From positions 1 through 5,247 of the forward strand of contig DPVW01000386.1 of the NCBI GenBank assembly GCA_003529325.1: a stretch of DNA of 5,247 nucleotides. Direction: 5' to 3'. This document shows positions 1 to 5,247 of this stretch, one piece after another. Under the pieces are notes generated by a model that did no database searches, was not told the origin of the DNA, and was given only the letters and a program-made list of their open reading frames with translations. The stretch's first letter is position 1. Every line of letters begins with the position of its first letter. The translations under genes and the position numbers were made by a program. The stretch is from Candidatus Latescibacterota bacterium. GTDB taxonomy: Bacteria; Latescibacterota; UBA2968; UBA8231.

Positions 1-6
1 TGGCAA

Positions 7-23
7 GGCCATAAAACATGGCC
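7..23. other. Small perfect inverted repeat upstream of gene 1
   Basis: GGCCAT (7-12) and ATGGCC (18-23) form a perfect 6-bp stem around the loop AAAAC. No T-run follows, so it is not a standard intrinsic terminator. It could be the remains of an upstream gene's 3' end, a protein-binding palindrome, or chance. It also places the alternative ATG at 18 inside a stem, which makes that start less attractive. Confidence 0.35.
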
Positions 24-47
24 CTGACGGCCCCTCCTCTCAAAACC

Positions 48-76
48 CTGAACTGTGGTGGGAATCACCCTATAGC
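48..76 (+). promoter_or_regulatory. Weak sigma70-type promoter candidate for gene 1
   Basis: CTGAAC (48-53), a 17-base spacer and TATAGC (71-76) resemble -35 and -10 elements, matching about half and two thirds of the consensus. The predicted transcript would begin near 83, just ahead of the chosen ATG at 105. Such matches arise often by chance. If the gene is in an operon with something upstream of the window, no promoter is needed here. Confidence 0.22.
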
Positions 77-93
77 TGTCTGGAGTTGTAACT

Positions 94-100
94 GGGAAGA
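94..100 (+). promoter_or_regulatory. Ribosome binding site that decides the start of gene 1
   Basis: The purine run GGGAAGA ends 4 bases before the ATG at 105, with its GGA core about 7 bases away. No comparable purine run precedes the in-frame ATG at 18. This, with the position of the hydrophobic anchor straight after residue 12, favours 105 as the start. It is only a partial match to AGGAGG. Confidence 0.55.
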
Positions 101-104
101 CACG

Positions 105-1928
105 ATGAGACAGATCTATCCTGCTTTTCTCAACAAACGAGTCGCGCTGGCCCTGGCCGGTCTACTGATCGCTTTTCTGGGCACTACTAGCTACCTGGAA
201 AAGGATGAACAGCGGGAACTCGAAGCATTGTTCGCCGGCCCCTATGAACTTGCAGACCCCAAAGAACCACCCTACTTATCTCCCCCGACCTACAGCCTCC
301 ACGCCTACGCAACCTACGACAGTATCTCTTTTTTCGCCGCTCAAGCCGAGGATCCTTTCGGCCAGGAATCCGCTTCCATCCAACCCGATTGGATAGATGG
401 AGCGGGACGGGGTCTACTCGAGGCCTCGATGCAGAAGGCGCAAAGAGCAGGTACGGTGGAGCGCACCAGCGCTACTCGTTACCTCTACTTGCCCAGTGTC
501 TATCGCGAAACGCCACCCCCCTCTTTGCTGCAGATTTCCTACCCTCCAAACAATGCGGTATTTCCTGCCAATCTCTGCGCCCCGCGCGTGGATTGGGAAG
601 ACCCCGTCAACGATCTGTGGCAGGTGACCGTAGGTCTTTCCGACACTGCTCTGCAATGGACGGCTATTGTCGACGAACGCTCCTGGTGGTTCCCCGCCTC
701 TGTGTGGGACACCCTCAGCAGGGAGGCGGTTAAAAAACAGGCCTGGATTCAGATCAAGGGGACGCGGCGGTCGCTTGAAGAAGGATCTTCGCCGCCAGGA
801 ATCCAGGCATCGCAGAAGATTTATTTCCGCATCTCGGCATGGGAAGCGGACAATGTGATTGTATACCGCACAGTGGTTCCCCCCTTCAACATGAGAAAAA
901 CGCCCTCGACTTATACCCGGGACATCAGATCTTTCGAAGTGCGTCCTTTTTTACTGGCGCGCGACAATTACTGTTACAACTGTCATACCTTTTCCTCCAA
1001 GGCCGGAACCAGCGGCAAATTGGGCATCCAGGTTCGTTACATGTCACCCGGCTCCGAATTGCCGGTATACCTGGGCGTTTACGACATCGACGAACAACGC
1101 GGCTGGAAGGCCAAACTGCCTTTTGATATCCAGATGTCTACTTTCATGTCGTGGTCCCCCGGTGGTCAATTTCTGGCCCTCTCTGCGAACCAGCTATTTG
1201 TCACCTTTGCGCCAATCGTCTACGAAACCCAGTTCGCCGGACAGCCCACTTCGGATCTGGCGATTTACGACGTCGACCGCAATACCTCCTATACTCTTCC
1301 CGGCGCCGCCGACCCCGAAAGGCTGGAAATCCTGCCGCGGTGGAGTCCGGACGGCCAGCGGCTGGTTTACTGTTCGGCACCTGTGGGCCATCATCCGGCA
1401 GACCTCCGTTACGACCTTTACGAAATTCCTTTCAATGAGGGCAAAGGGGGGGTCCCCCGGCCCGTTGCAGGAGCTTCCGATAACGGCAACAGCAATTATT
1501 ATCCCCGCTTTTCACCGGACGGAAGATGGATGTCCTTTTGTCAGGCTGACGCCGGCATCCTCATGAAGTCATCCAGTGACATATATCTACTGCCAGCCAG
1601 TTTGCAAGGCGCCCCACATCGGCTCGAATCCAATGTCGAATTCGCCGCTGATTCGTGGCACAGTTGGTCTTCCAATAGCCACTGGCTGGTCTTTGCCAGC
1701 AAGCGCGACGACGGCATATACGCACGGCTGTACATGACCCAGATAGACGAGGACGGGCATGCCTCGCCGGCGGTGCGTCTGCCGATTCGGGAGGACCCCC
1801 TGTTCAGCTTTAATATCCCCGAATTTGTAGCTCAGAGGCCGCGGATTGCCGAACGCGATCTCTTTGAGGCGGTCCGGGTCGAAAATCAGATCCATCTGGT
1901 CAATGAGGGCACGCCCCAGTACCCCTGA
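105..1928 (+). CDS. Membrane-anchored PD40 beta-propeller protein with single CxxCH (haem c-type) motif
   Basis: Probable envelope protein of 607 residues, exact role unknown. Residues 1-12 are basic (MRQIYPAFLNKR), followed by a hydrophobic helix at about 13-28. No lipobox or clear signal peptidase I site follows, so a signal anchor is likeliest. Residues about 143-260 look like an Ig/Fn3-type beta domain (starting QISYPPNNAVFP, with WWFP at 194-197 and EADNVIVYR from 247). CYNCH at 290-294 fits covalent haem c attachment, which would require an exported domain. Four WD40-like (PD40, TolB-type) repeats follow, with cores MSWSPGG at 348, WSPDG at 413, FSPDG at 469 and the degenerate WSSNS at 521. 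From memory, the order beta domain, CxxCH, PD40 repeats recurs in proteins called 'PD40 domain-containing' or misnamed TolB. An in-frame ATG at 18 would put 29 unrelated residues before the membrane segment and has no visible ribosome site, so 105 was chosen. The gene lies 26 bases before the TPR membrane protein gene and is probably cotranscribed. Domain calls are fairly sure; haem binding and function are inferred. Confidence 0.85.
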   Translation: MRQIYPAFLNKRVALALAGLLIAFLGTTSYLEKDEQRELEALFAGPYELADPKEPPYLSPPTYSLHAYATYDSISFFAAQAEDPFGQESASIQPDWIDGAGRGLLEASMQKAQRAGTVERTSATRYLYLPSVYRETPPPSLLQISYPPNNAVFPANLCAPRVDWEDPVNDLWQVTVGLSDTALQWTAIVDERSWWFPASVWDTLSREAVKKQAWIQIKGTRRSLEEGSSPPGIQASQKIYFRISAWEADNVIVYRTVVPPFNMRKTPSTYTRDIRSFEVRPFLLARDNYCYNCHTFSSKAGTSGKLGIQVRYMSPGSELPVYLGVYDIDEQRGWKAKLPFDIQMSTFMSWSPGGQFLALSANQLFVTFAPIVYETQFAGQPTSDLAIYDVDRNTSYTLPGAADPERLEILPRWSPDGQRLVYCSAPVGHHPADLRYDLYEIPFNEGKGGVPRPVAGASDNGNSNYYPRFSPDGRWMSFCQADAGILMKSSSDIYLLPASLQGAPHRLESNVEFAADSWHSWSSNSHWLVFASKRDDGIYARLYMTQIDEDGHASPAVRLPIREDPLFSFNIPEFVAQRPRIAERDLFEAVRVENQIHLVNEGTPQYP

Positions 1929-1954
1929 ATCGCAGCTATACCTATGCGGGGATA

Positions 1955-4858
1955 ATGCCGCACGCAAAAGAAAGCTCTCAGAACTTGGAGACAGCGCCAA
2001 TTTCGCCTGCTAGTACGTGGGGACTTCAGGCACATCCGCGTTTGAGCGCCGCCCTGATTCTGGGCATTGCCGTTCTGGGAACCTTTGCAGTCTGTCTTGA
2101 TAGCTCTGCGTTTATCACTACCGCCTCCAGTATTCTCCACCTGCCCTTGCTGAGCGGGTGGAAGCATATTCCGACCATCTTCTCTGTGGACTTCGCGATG
2201 TTTTCGGGGGGGCAGTTCCGTCCCTTGAGTTACGCGCTTTTAGCGCTGCTCCGTACTTTTATCGAAGCACAGAACGCGATCTTCTGGCATCTTTGGCTGG
2301 CGTTTTTCCACTGGCTGAACGCGCTTCTCGTCGCGCTTCTCGTCCACCACTTCGGGAAGCGGTTCTGGAGTGCGCTCTTCGCCGGTCTGGTAATTGCAGT
2401 GCATCCTCTCGCCACGGTACTGGTCAACGATGTCGGCCTCTTTCACCATCTCCTAGGTCTGACCTTCTACCTTGCATCGTTCTACCTCTATTTGCTGGCC
2501 GACCGGCCCGGCAGTAGACGAGGGCCCTATCTGTGGTCTCTAGCCCTGTTTCTCAGCGGCCTTTTTGTTTCAAAAGTTTTGTTCACCCTGCCTCTACTGC
2601 TGGCGGCCTACGAAGTGCTCTATCGGCGGGCGGGTCTGAGGCGGCTCGCGGCACGACTTGGCGCCTTCGCGATCATCGCTTTGGCGCTGTCGCCCATCTG
2701 GTTGTATCTGCGTCCCCATCCACTGCACTACACCTATACCGAATTCCCGCCCGGCACGACCTGGTTCAGCCTCTTTTCGGTCATTGGAGCAACGGAATGG
2801 TACGCCCGCGGACTTTTTCTGGGATGGGATATTCCCCTCGTCCTGCACGAGGTAGTGCAGCAGATTTATACCCTGTCAGATGGGCGCCTTCTGTTCTGGG
2901 GCGGGCTCAACCTGGCCGCCTTTGTTTCGGCCTGTGTGCTCCTGCGCCGGCGCCACTGGAGCGCGCTGGGTATCGTGGTGCTCTTCAGCACCATGCTGCC
3001 CTATGCCTCGACCACCTGGAACAGCGTAACCGAATACGTTTCCTGGCAGTACCTGTATTACTCTCTGGGGGGCATGGCCCTGTTCCTCGGCGGCGTGACC
3101 AACGGGCTACACGCGCGCAAGCGGGCGGTGGCCTGCAGCATCTGGAGCGTCCTCTGGATCGCTCTGCTCTTCTTCGCCTGGCGGCAGGTGAGCCTCAACG
3201 AGGTGTTCCGCTCGCCAATGCAATACTGGACCTACGTCAAAACGCTGAACCCCAATAGTGAAAAGGCCAGCGTCGAACTGGGAAAAATCTACCTGGATCA
3301 ACAGGACATTGAAAAGGCGCGGCCTTTGCTCTTCTCCCCTGCAGTCAAGCACCTCTATGCAAGTTCCACGGCCCTGTGCCGTTACTTTACCGCACAGGGA
3401 GAATATCTGCCGGCTGCCATCCACCTGCGGATGGCCATTCGCAGAGGCAGCGGCTTGCAGTTCGGTCATTCCGAGCCGCTTGCAGCCGAATTGATGTACG
3501 CGGTCGGCGCCCACGACCATGCCGAAGCGGCGCTGGCAAAGGTCCTCACAGCCAATCCCTACGACACCGCTGCGATGTTGCGGCTGGCATCTATCTGGAC
3601 GCTCAAAGGCTACGTCAGGGCCGCTGCTAAGATGCTAAACCGGGTTCGACAACTCGTGCCCGAAACTGAGGAGCTGCGCCGCATGCGCGCCGGACTGGCG
3701 GCGCGGCGCAGTCAACCCGGCCAGGTTGACGCGCCCATTGAACCACCGCCGCCAAGCTGGCTGCGCTATGCCACGCAGGGATTGTACGACTCCCGGATAC
3801 GCGCAGAGATCATCCAGTACAGCGAGAGTGAACCGGATGATCCCGTTATCCAGATGGAAGCCGCCACCTCCCTCGTCAAAACGGGACGGCATGCATCTGC
3901 TTTGGAGCGCTTGAGAACGGTCACTCAGATCCTGCCTAATTCGGCCACTGCCTGGGCCACACACTGTTGGGCAGCGTCGGGGGCGAATGCCTACAAAGAG
4001 GCCATTGAGGCGGGCAGTCGCGCGGTGGAACTGGATAATCGCAATGCCACGGTCCACAATACTCTCGGGATTTTGCATAGCCGTTTTGCCCAACGGCGCC
4101 CCGAGGATAGCACTCTGAGGGACCGCGCTACCGCACACTTCCGCGAAGCGCTGCGCACTAACCCGCAGCACGTATCCGCCCACGTCAATCTGGCCAGAGA
4201 ACTCAGACACCAGGGAAATATAGAAGAAGCCTCATTTCACTACCGCCGTGCCCTGCGTTTGCAACCCGATCTGGTAGAAGCCCACTTCAATCTGGGCAAT
4301 CTCTTAGCCGACCAGGGGAACAACGAGGAGGCCATCAAGTCCTATCGTCGGGCTATCCGCGCCAAATGGGATTATGTCGAGGCTTACTATAACCTGGGTG
4401 CGACCCTGGTCGAAGAGCGGGACCTTCCAGGTGCCCAGCACCATTTCGAGCGCACGCTGCAAATCAAGCCGGATTTCTCCAAGGCGCGCGATGCGCTGGT
4501 GCAGGTCCTGTTGAGGCAGGAGCATTTCGGTGCTGCGATAGAGGTTCTGCGGGAAGGTCTGGGAGTCACGCCCGACAATTTACGAGGTGCCCTCATGCTG
4601 GCGTCATTACTGGCGACCTGTCCCGATGCGCGGCTGCGAGATGGACGCGCTGCTATCGCCCTGGCGGAGCGCGTCTGCCGCACGCTCGACTACGCCAACC
4701 CCGATGCCCTGCTGGTGCTCGCGGATGCCTATGCTGCGACAGGGAATCTCGATGCGGCCAGCGCCAATGGCCAGCGCGCCCTGCAGATTGCCCCGGCTGG
4801 GCAGGGCCAAAAAATCCGCCAGCGACTCGACTACTACCAGCAGCTCAAAAGGAAGTAG
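1955..4858 (+). CDS. Polytopic membrane protein with TMTC/GT-C-like N-terminal domain and long TPR tail
   Basis: A 967-residue protein in two halves. Residues 1-410 hold about 11 hydrophobic helices (roughly 30-48, 108-131, 138-156, 161-182, 190-206, 207-222, 233-252, 312-331, 335-352, 364-383, 391-410). Basic loops at 131-137, 183-190, 223-236, 331-334 and 386-390 all fall on one side, so the tail should be outside the cytoplasmic membrane. The order D49 after helix 1, FRPL at 88-91, HP at 150-151 and SK..LPLLL near 206-216 recalls TMTC-type O-mannosyltransferase-like proteins of the GT-C superfamily. Residues about 430-947 are TPR repeats. The best three start at 742, 776 and 810 with exact 34-residue spacing; a proline-rich linker (591-600) separates an earlier degenerate block. 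The last unit contains LATCPDARLRDG (885-896), frequent in Planctomycetota/Verrucomicrobiota-type TPR proteins. The start ATG has only a weak GGGG at 1948-1951, so translational coupling to the upstream gene is possible. Family placement is likely; catalytic activity is doubtful because several expected acidic residues look replaced. Confidence 0.88.
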   Translation: MPHAKESSQNLETAPISPASTWGLQAHPRLSAALILGIAVLGTFAVCLDSSAFITTASSILHLPLLSGWKHIPTIFSVDFAMFSGGQFRPLSYALLALLRTFIEAQNAIFWHLWLAFFHWLNALLVALLVHHFGKRFWSALFAGLVIAVHPLATVLVNDVGLFHHLLGLTFYLASFYLYLLADRPGSRRGPYLWSLALFLSGLFVSKVLFTLPLLLAAYEVLYRRAGLRRLAARLGAFAIIALALSPIWLYLRPHPLHYTYTEFPPGTTWFSLFSVIGATEWYARGLFLGWDIPLVLHEVVQQIYTLSDGRLLFWGGLNLAAFVSACVLLRRRHWSALGIVVLFSTMLPYASTTWNSVTEYVSWQYLYYSLGGMALFLGGVTNGLHARKRAVACSIWSVLWIALLFFAWRQVSLNEVFRSPMQYWTYVKTLNPNSEKASVELGKIYLDQQDIEKARPLLFSPAVKHLYASSTALCRYFTAQGEYLPAAIHLRMAIRRGSGLQFGHSEPLAAELMYAVGAHDHAEAALAKVLTANPYDTAAMLRLASIWTLKGYVRAAAKMLNRVRQLVPETEELRRMRAGLAARRSQPGQVDAPIEPPPPSWLRYATQGLYDSRIRAEIIQYSESEPDDPVIQMEAATSLVKTGRHASALERLRTVTQILPNSATAWATHCWAASGANAYKEAIEAGSRAVELDNRNATVHNTLGILHSRFAQRRPEDSTLRDRATAHFREALRTNPQHVSAHVNLARELRHQGNIEEASFHYRRALRLQPDLVEAHFNLGNLLADQGNNEEAIKSYRRAIRAKWDYVEAYYNLGATLVEERDLPGAQHHFERTLQIKPDFSKARDALVQVLLRQEHFGAAIEVLREGLGVTPDNLRGALMLASLLATCPDARLRDGRAAIALAERVCRTLDYANPDALLVLADAYAATGNLDAASANGQRALQIAPAGQGQKIRQRLDYYQQLKRK
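4178..4474 (+). repeat. Three canonical in-phase TPR units (protein level)
   Basis: These bases encode residues 742-840 of the membrane-TPR protein: three consecutive tetratricopeptide units starting AHVNLARE, AHFNLGNL and AYYNLGAT. Each has the TPR pattern (N-L-G/A at the start of helix A, G-N/D with E-E-A at the helix A/B turn, then Y/F-x-R-A/T and P/W-D). They repeat every 34 residues exactly (102 bases). Similarity is at protein level; the DNA copies have diverged, so this is not a recent tandem duplication. They are the clearest part of a longer and more degenerate array at residues about 430-947. Confidence 0.9.
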
Positions 4859-4868
4859 GAAATACCAC

Positions 4869-4919
4869 CGACAGCGCCGCATTGTCCGCATGGGAATATG
4901 GCGCTGACGACGGCGTCAG
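4869..4919 (+). other. Two overlapping, mutually exclusive hairpins after the TPR gene
   Basis: Hairpin A pairs 4869-4878 (CGACAGCGCC) with 4900-4909 (GGCGCTGACG), 9 of 10 pairs matching, with a 21-base loop. Hairpin B pairs CTGACG (4904-4909) with CGTCAG (4914-4919) around the loop ACGG. Both use bases 4904-4909, so only one can form at a time. No T-run follows directly; the nearest, T6 at 4963-4968, is over 40 bases on. This may be a 3'-end stabiliser or a non-canonical terminator starting 11 bases after the stop codon. Confidence 0.4.
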
Positions 4920-5021
4920 GGCGGTGTCCGACGGATGCTATTCGCCCATAAAAATATGCTTTCTTTTTTAGGCCCCGGTTTTTATCTATACGACGCCAGC
5001 CATCTTGTTTGAACCGGCATG

Positions 5022-5051
5022 TTTCGTTTATTTGTCTATTTTCGTTTATTT
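5022..5051 (+). repeat. 12-base perfect direct repeat in AT-rich stretch
   Basis: TTTCGTTTATTT occurs at 5022-5033 and again at 5040-5051, separated by GTCTAT, giving an 18-base period. It lies in the most AT-rich part of the gap, about 100 to 130 bases before the third gene's ATG. Perfect identity over 12 bases within a low-complexity T-rich region may be chance or slippage, or two binding sites nearly two helical turns apart. Confidence 0.6.
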
Positions 5052-5056
5052 ATATA
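5028..5056 (+). promoter_or_regulatory. Possible promoter region for the third gene
   Basis: TATATA at 5051-5056 is a plausible -10 box at the 3' edge of an AT-rich tract, directly after the second repeat copy. The position 17 bases further upstream (5028-5033, TTATTT) is a poor -35, so this would be a weak or activator-dependent promoter. It would give a leader of roughly 90 bases containing the hairpin at 5098-5138. Confidence 0.3.
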
Positions 5057-5091
5057 GGAGTGGACTGCCCCGGAGCAAAAGCAAATTTCCC

Positions 5092-5142
5092 ATGCAGTGG
5101 CGCGCCGCTTGCCTGCACCTCGTGCAGGCGCAGCGCCAATAA
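5092..5142 (+). CDS. Possible 16-codon leader ORF overlapping the hairpin
   Basis: ATG at 5092 opens a short frame, MQWRAACLHLVQAQRQ, ending in TAA at 5140-5142. It covers the whole leader hairpin, and its stop codon overlaps the start of the AAGGAA ribosome site of the next gene. Ribosomes reading it would melt the hairpin, which is the geometry of a leader peptide. Against it, no good Shine-Dalgarno sits at the right distance (GGAG at 5072-5075 is 16 bases away), and a frame this short is expected by chance. Confidence 0.15.
   Translation: MQWRAACLHLVQAQRQ
5098..5138 (+). promoter_or_regulatory. Strong leader hairpin ending at the ribosome site of the third gene
   Basis: GCCTGCAC (5111-5118) and GTGCAGGC (5122-5129) form a perfect 8-bp stem with the loop CTC. 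An outer stem pairs TGGCGC (5098-5103) with GCGCCA (5133-5138), with GC/GC pairs (5107-5108 with 5130-5131) between them. The structure ends 2 bases before the AAGGAA ribosome site. With no T-run it is unlikely to be an intrinsic terminator; a 5' leader structure affecting translation or RNA stability, or a dyad operator in DNA, fits better. Confidence 0.5.
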
Positions 5143-5146
5143 GGAA
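5141..5146 (+). promoter_or_regulatory. Ribosome binding site of the third gene
   Basis: AAGGAA lies 7 bases before the ATG at 5154. It is the best-placed Shine-Dalgarno in the window and supports the truncated third gene as real despite only 31 visible codons. Confidence 0.65.
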
Positions 5147-5153
5147 ATCAATC

Positions 5154-5247
5154 ATGACCTCAGTGCAATTCTGGACCCTCAGACTTGCTGCAGTCCTGCT
5201 GCTCCAGTGGGTCCTTCTCGTTCCCCTCGAGGCCACCTGTGGCGGCG
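5154..5247 (+). CDS. Start of an exported protein (3' truncated by window end)
   Basis: Only the first 31 codons are present, with no stop before the window ends. The peptide has a short n-region with one arginine (MTSVQFWTLR) and a hydrophobic core LAAVLLLQWVLLVPL. It then reads LEATCGG, which could be cut by signal peptidase I after LEA; the cysteine at residue 29 is not in a standard lipobox because E and T precede it. A good Shine-Dalgarno (AAGGAA, 5141-5146) sits 7 bases before the ATG, which supports the start strongly. It follows 295 noncoding bases, so it may be a separate transcription unit. The mature protein cannot be identified from what is visible. Confidence 0.7.
   Translation, partial: MTSVQFWTLRLAAVLLLQWVLLVPLEATCGG

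Larger units (their letters stand above)
4859..5153. other. Intergenic region between the TPR gene and the truncated third gene
   Basis: This 295-base gap has no long convincing reading frame on either strand. The first part (to about 4945) is GC-rich and hairpin-forming. The middle (about 4946-5056) is markedly AT-rich with T-runs, including T6 at 4963-4968, and a direct repeat. The last part (5060-5140) is again GC-rich and holds a strong hairpin before the next ribosome site. The composition change suits an end of one transcript and the promoter and leader of the next. Confidence 0.6.

Noticed and set aside
18..104. In-frame N-terminal extension of gene 1 from the ATG at 18
   Set aside because: No ribosome site precedes it, the ATG lies in a stem, and it would bury the signal anchor 42 residues in behind an unrelated segment. 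The start at 105 fits better.
105..1928. Naming gene 1 tolB
   Set aside because: It shares PD40 propeller repeats with TolB, but has a CxxCH motif and Ig-like domain, lacks the usual TolB N-terminal domain order, and is not next to tolA, tolQ, tolR or pal.
1587..2000. 137-residue frame on the - strand spanning the gene 1/gene 2 junction
   Set aside because: It overlaps the PD40 coding region antisense and shows no domain or convincing ribosome site.
2533..3258. 241-residue frame on the + strand
   Set aside because: It lies wholly inside the 967-residue gene in another frame, its composition is Arg/Ala/Pro-rich and it shows no domain. It is a GC-driven shadow.
3635..4210. 191-residue frame on the - strand
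   Set aside because: It is antisense to the TPR region, whose repeats are clearly coding on the + strand, and it has no recognisable motif.
5111..5129. Hairpin as an intrinsic terminator
   Set aside because: The stem is strong but no T-run follows; the next bases are GC-rich and then a ribosome site.
5036..5236. 66-residue frame on the - strand at the window end
   Set aside because: It conflicts with the + strand signal-peptide start and its good ribosome site, runs through the hairpin and AT-rich promoter-like stretch, and is rich in Arg and Ala like other shadows.

Overview
The window carries two complete genes and the first codons of a third, all on the + strand. It comes from a moderately GC-rich bacterial genome. 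No rRNA, tRNA, transposase or CRISPR array is visible. The protein families (a CxxCH/PD40 beta-propeller protein next to a polytopic membrane protein with a long TPR tail, whose C-terminal repeat contains the signature LATCPDARLRDG) are, from memory, common in Planctomycetota, Verrucomicrobiota, Acidobacteriota and some Bacteroidota lineages. The window alone does not fix the phylum.

Layout: 1-104 is a short upstream region with a small hairpin (7-23) and a weak promoter candidate. Gene 1 (105-1928, 607 aa from the chosen start) is a membrane-anchored or exported protein. It has an Ig/Fn3-like beta domain, a single CYNCH haem c-type motif and four PD40/TolB-type propeller repeats. After 26 bases comes gene 2 (1955-4858, 967 aa), a membrane protein of about 11 helices resembling the GT-C/TMTC-type glycosyltransferase fold, fused to roughly ten or more TPR units. 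From 4859 to 5153 there is a noncoding gap holding two alternative hairpins, an AT-rich stretch with a 12-base direct repeat, and a strong hairpin that ends just before a good ribosome binding site. Gene 3 starts at 5154 with a signal-peptide-like N-terminus and runs off the window.

How they may work together: genes 1 and 2 are close enough to be one transcript. By the positive-inside rule, both the propeller/CxxCH domain of gene 1 and the TPR domain of gene 2 lie outside the cytoplasmic membrane. A physical partnership there, with the TPR superhelix as scaffold, is a reasonable inference but is not shown by the sequence. Gene 3 has its own leader region and is probably a separate exported protein or transcription unit.
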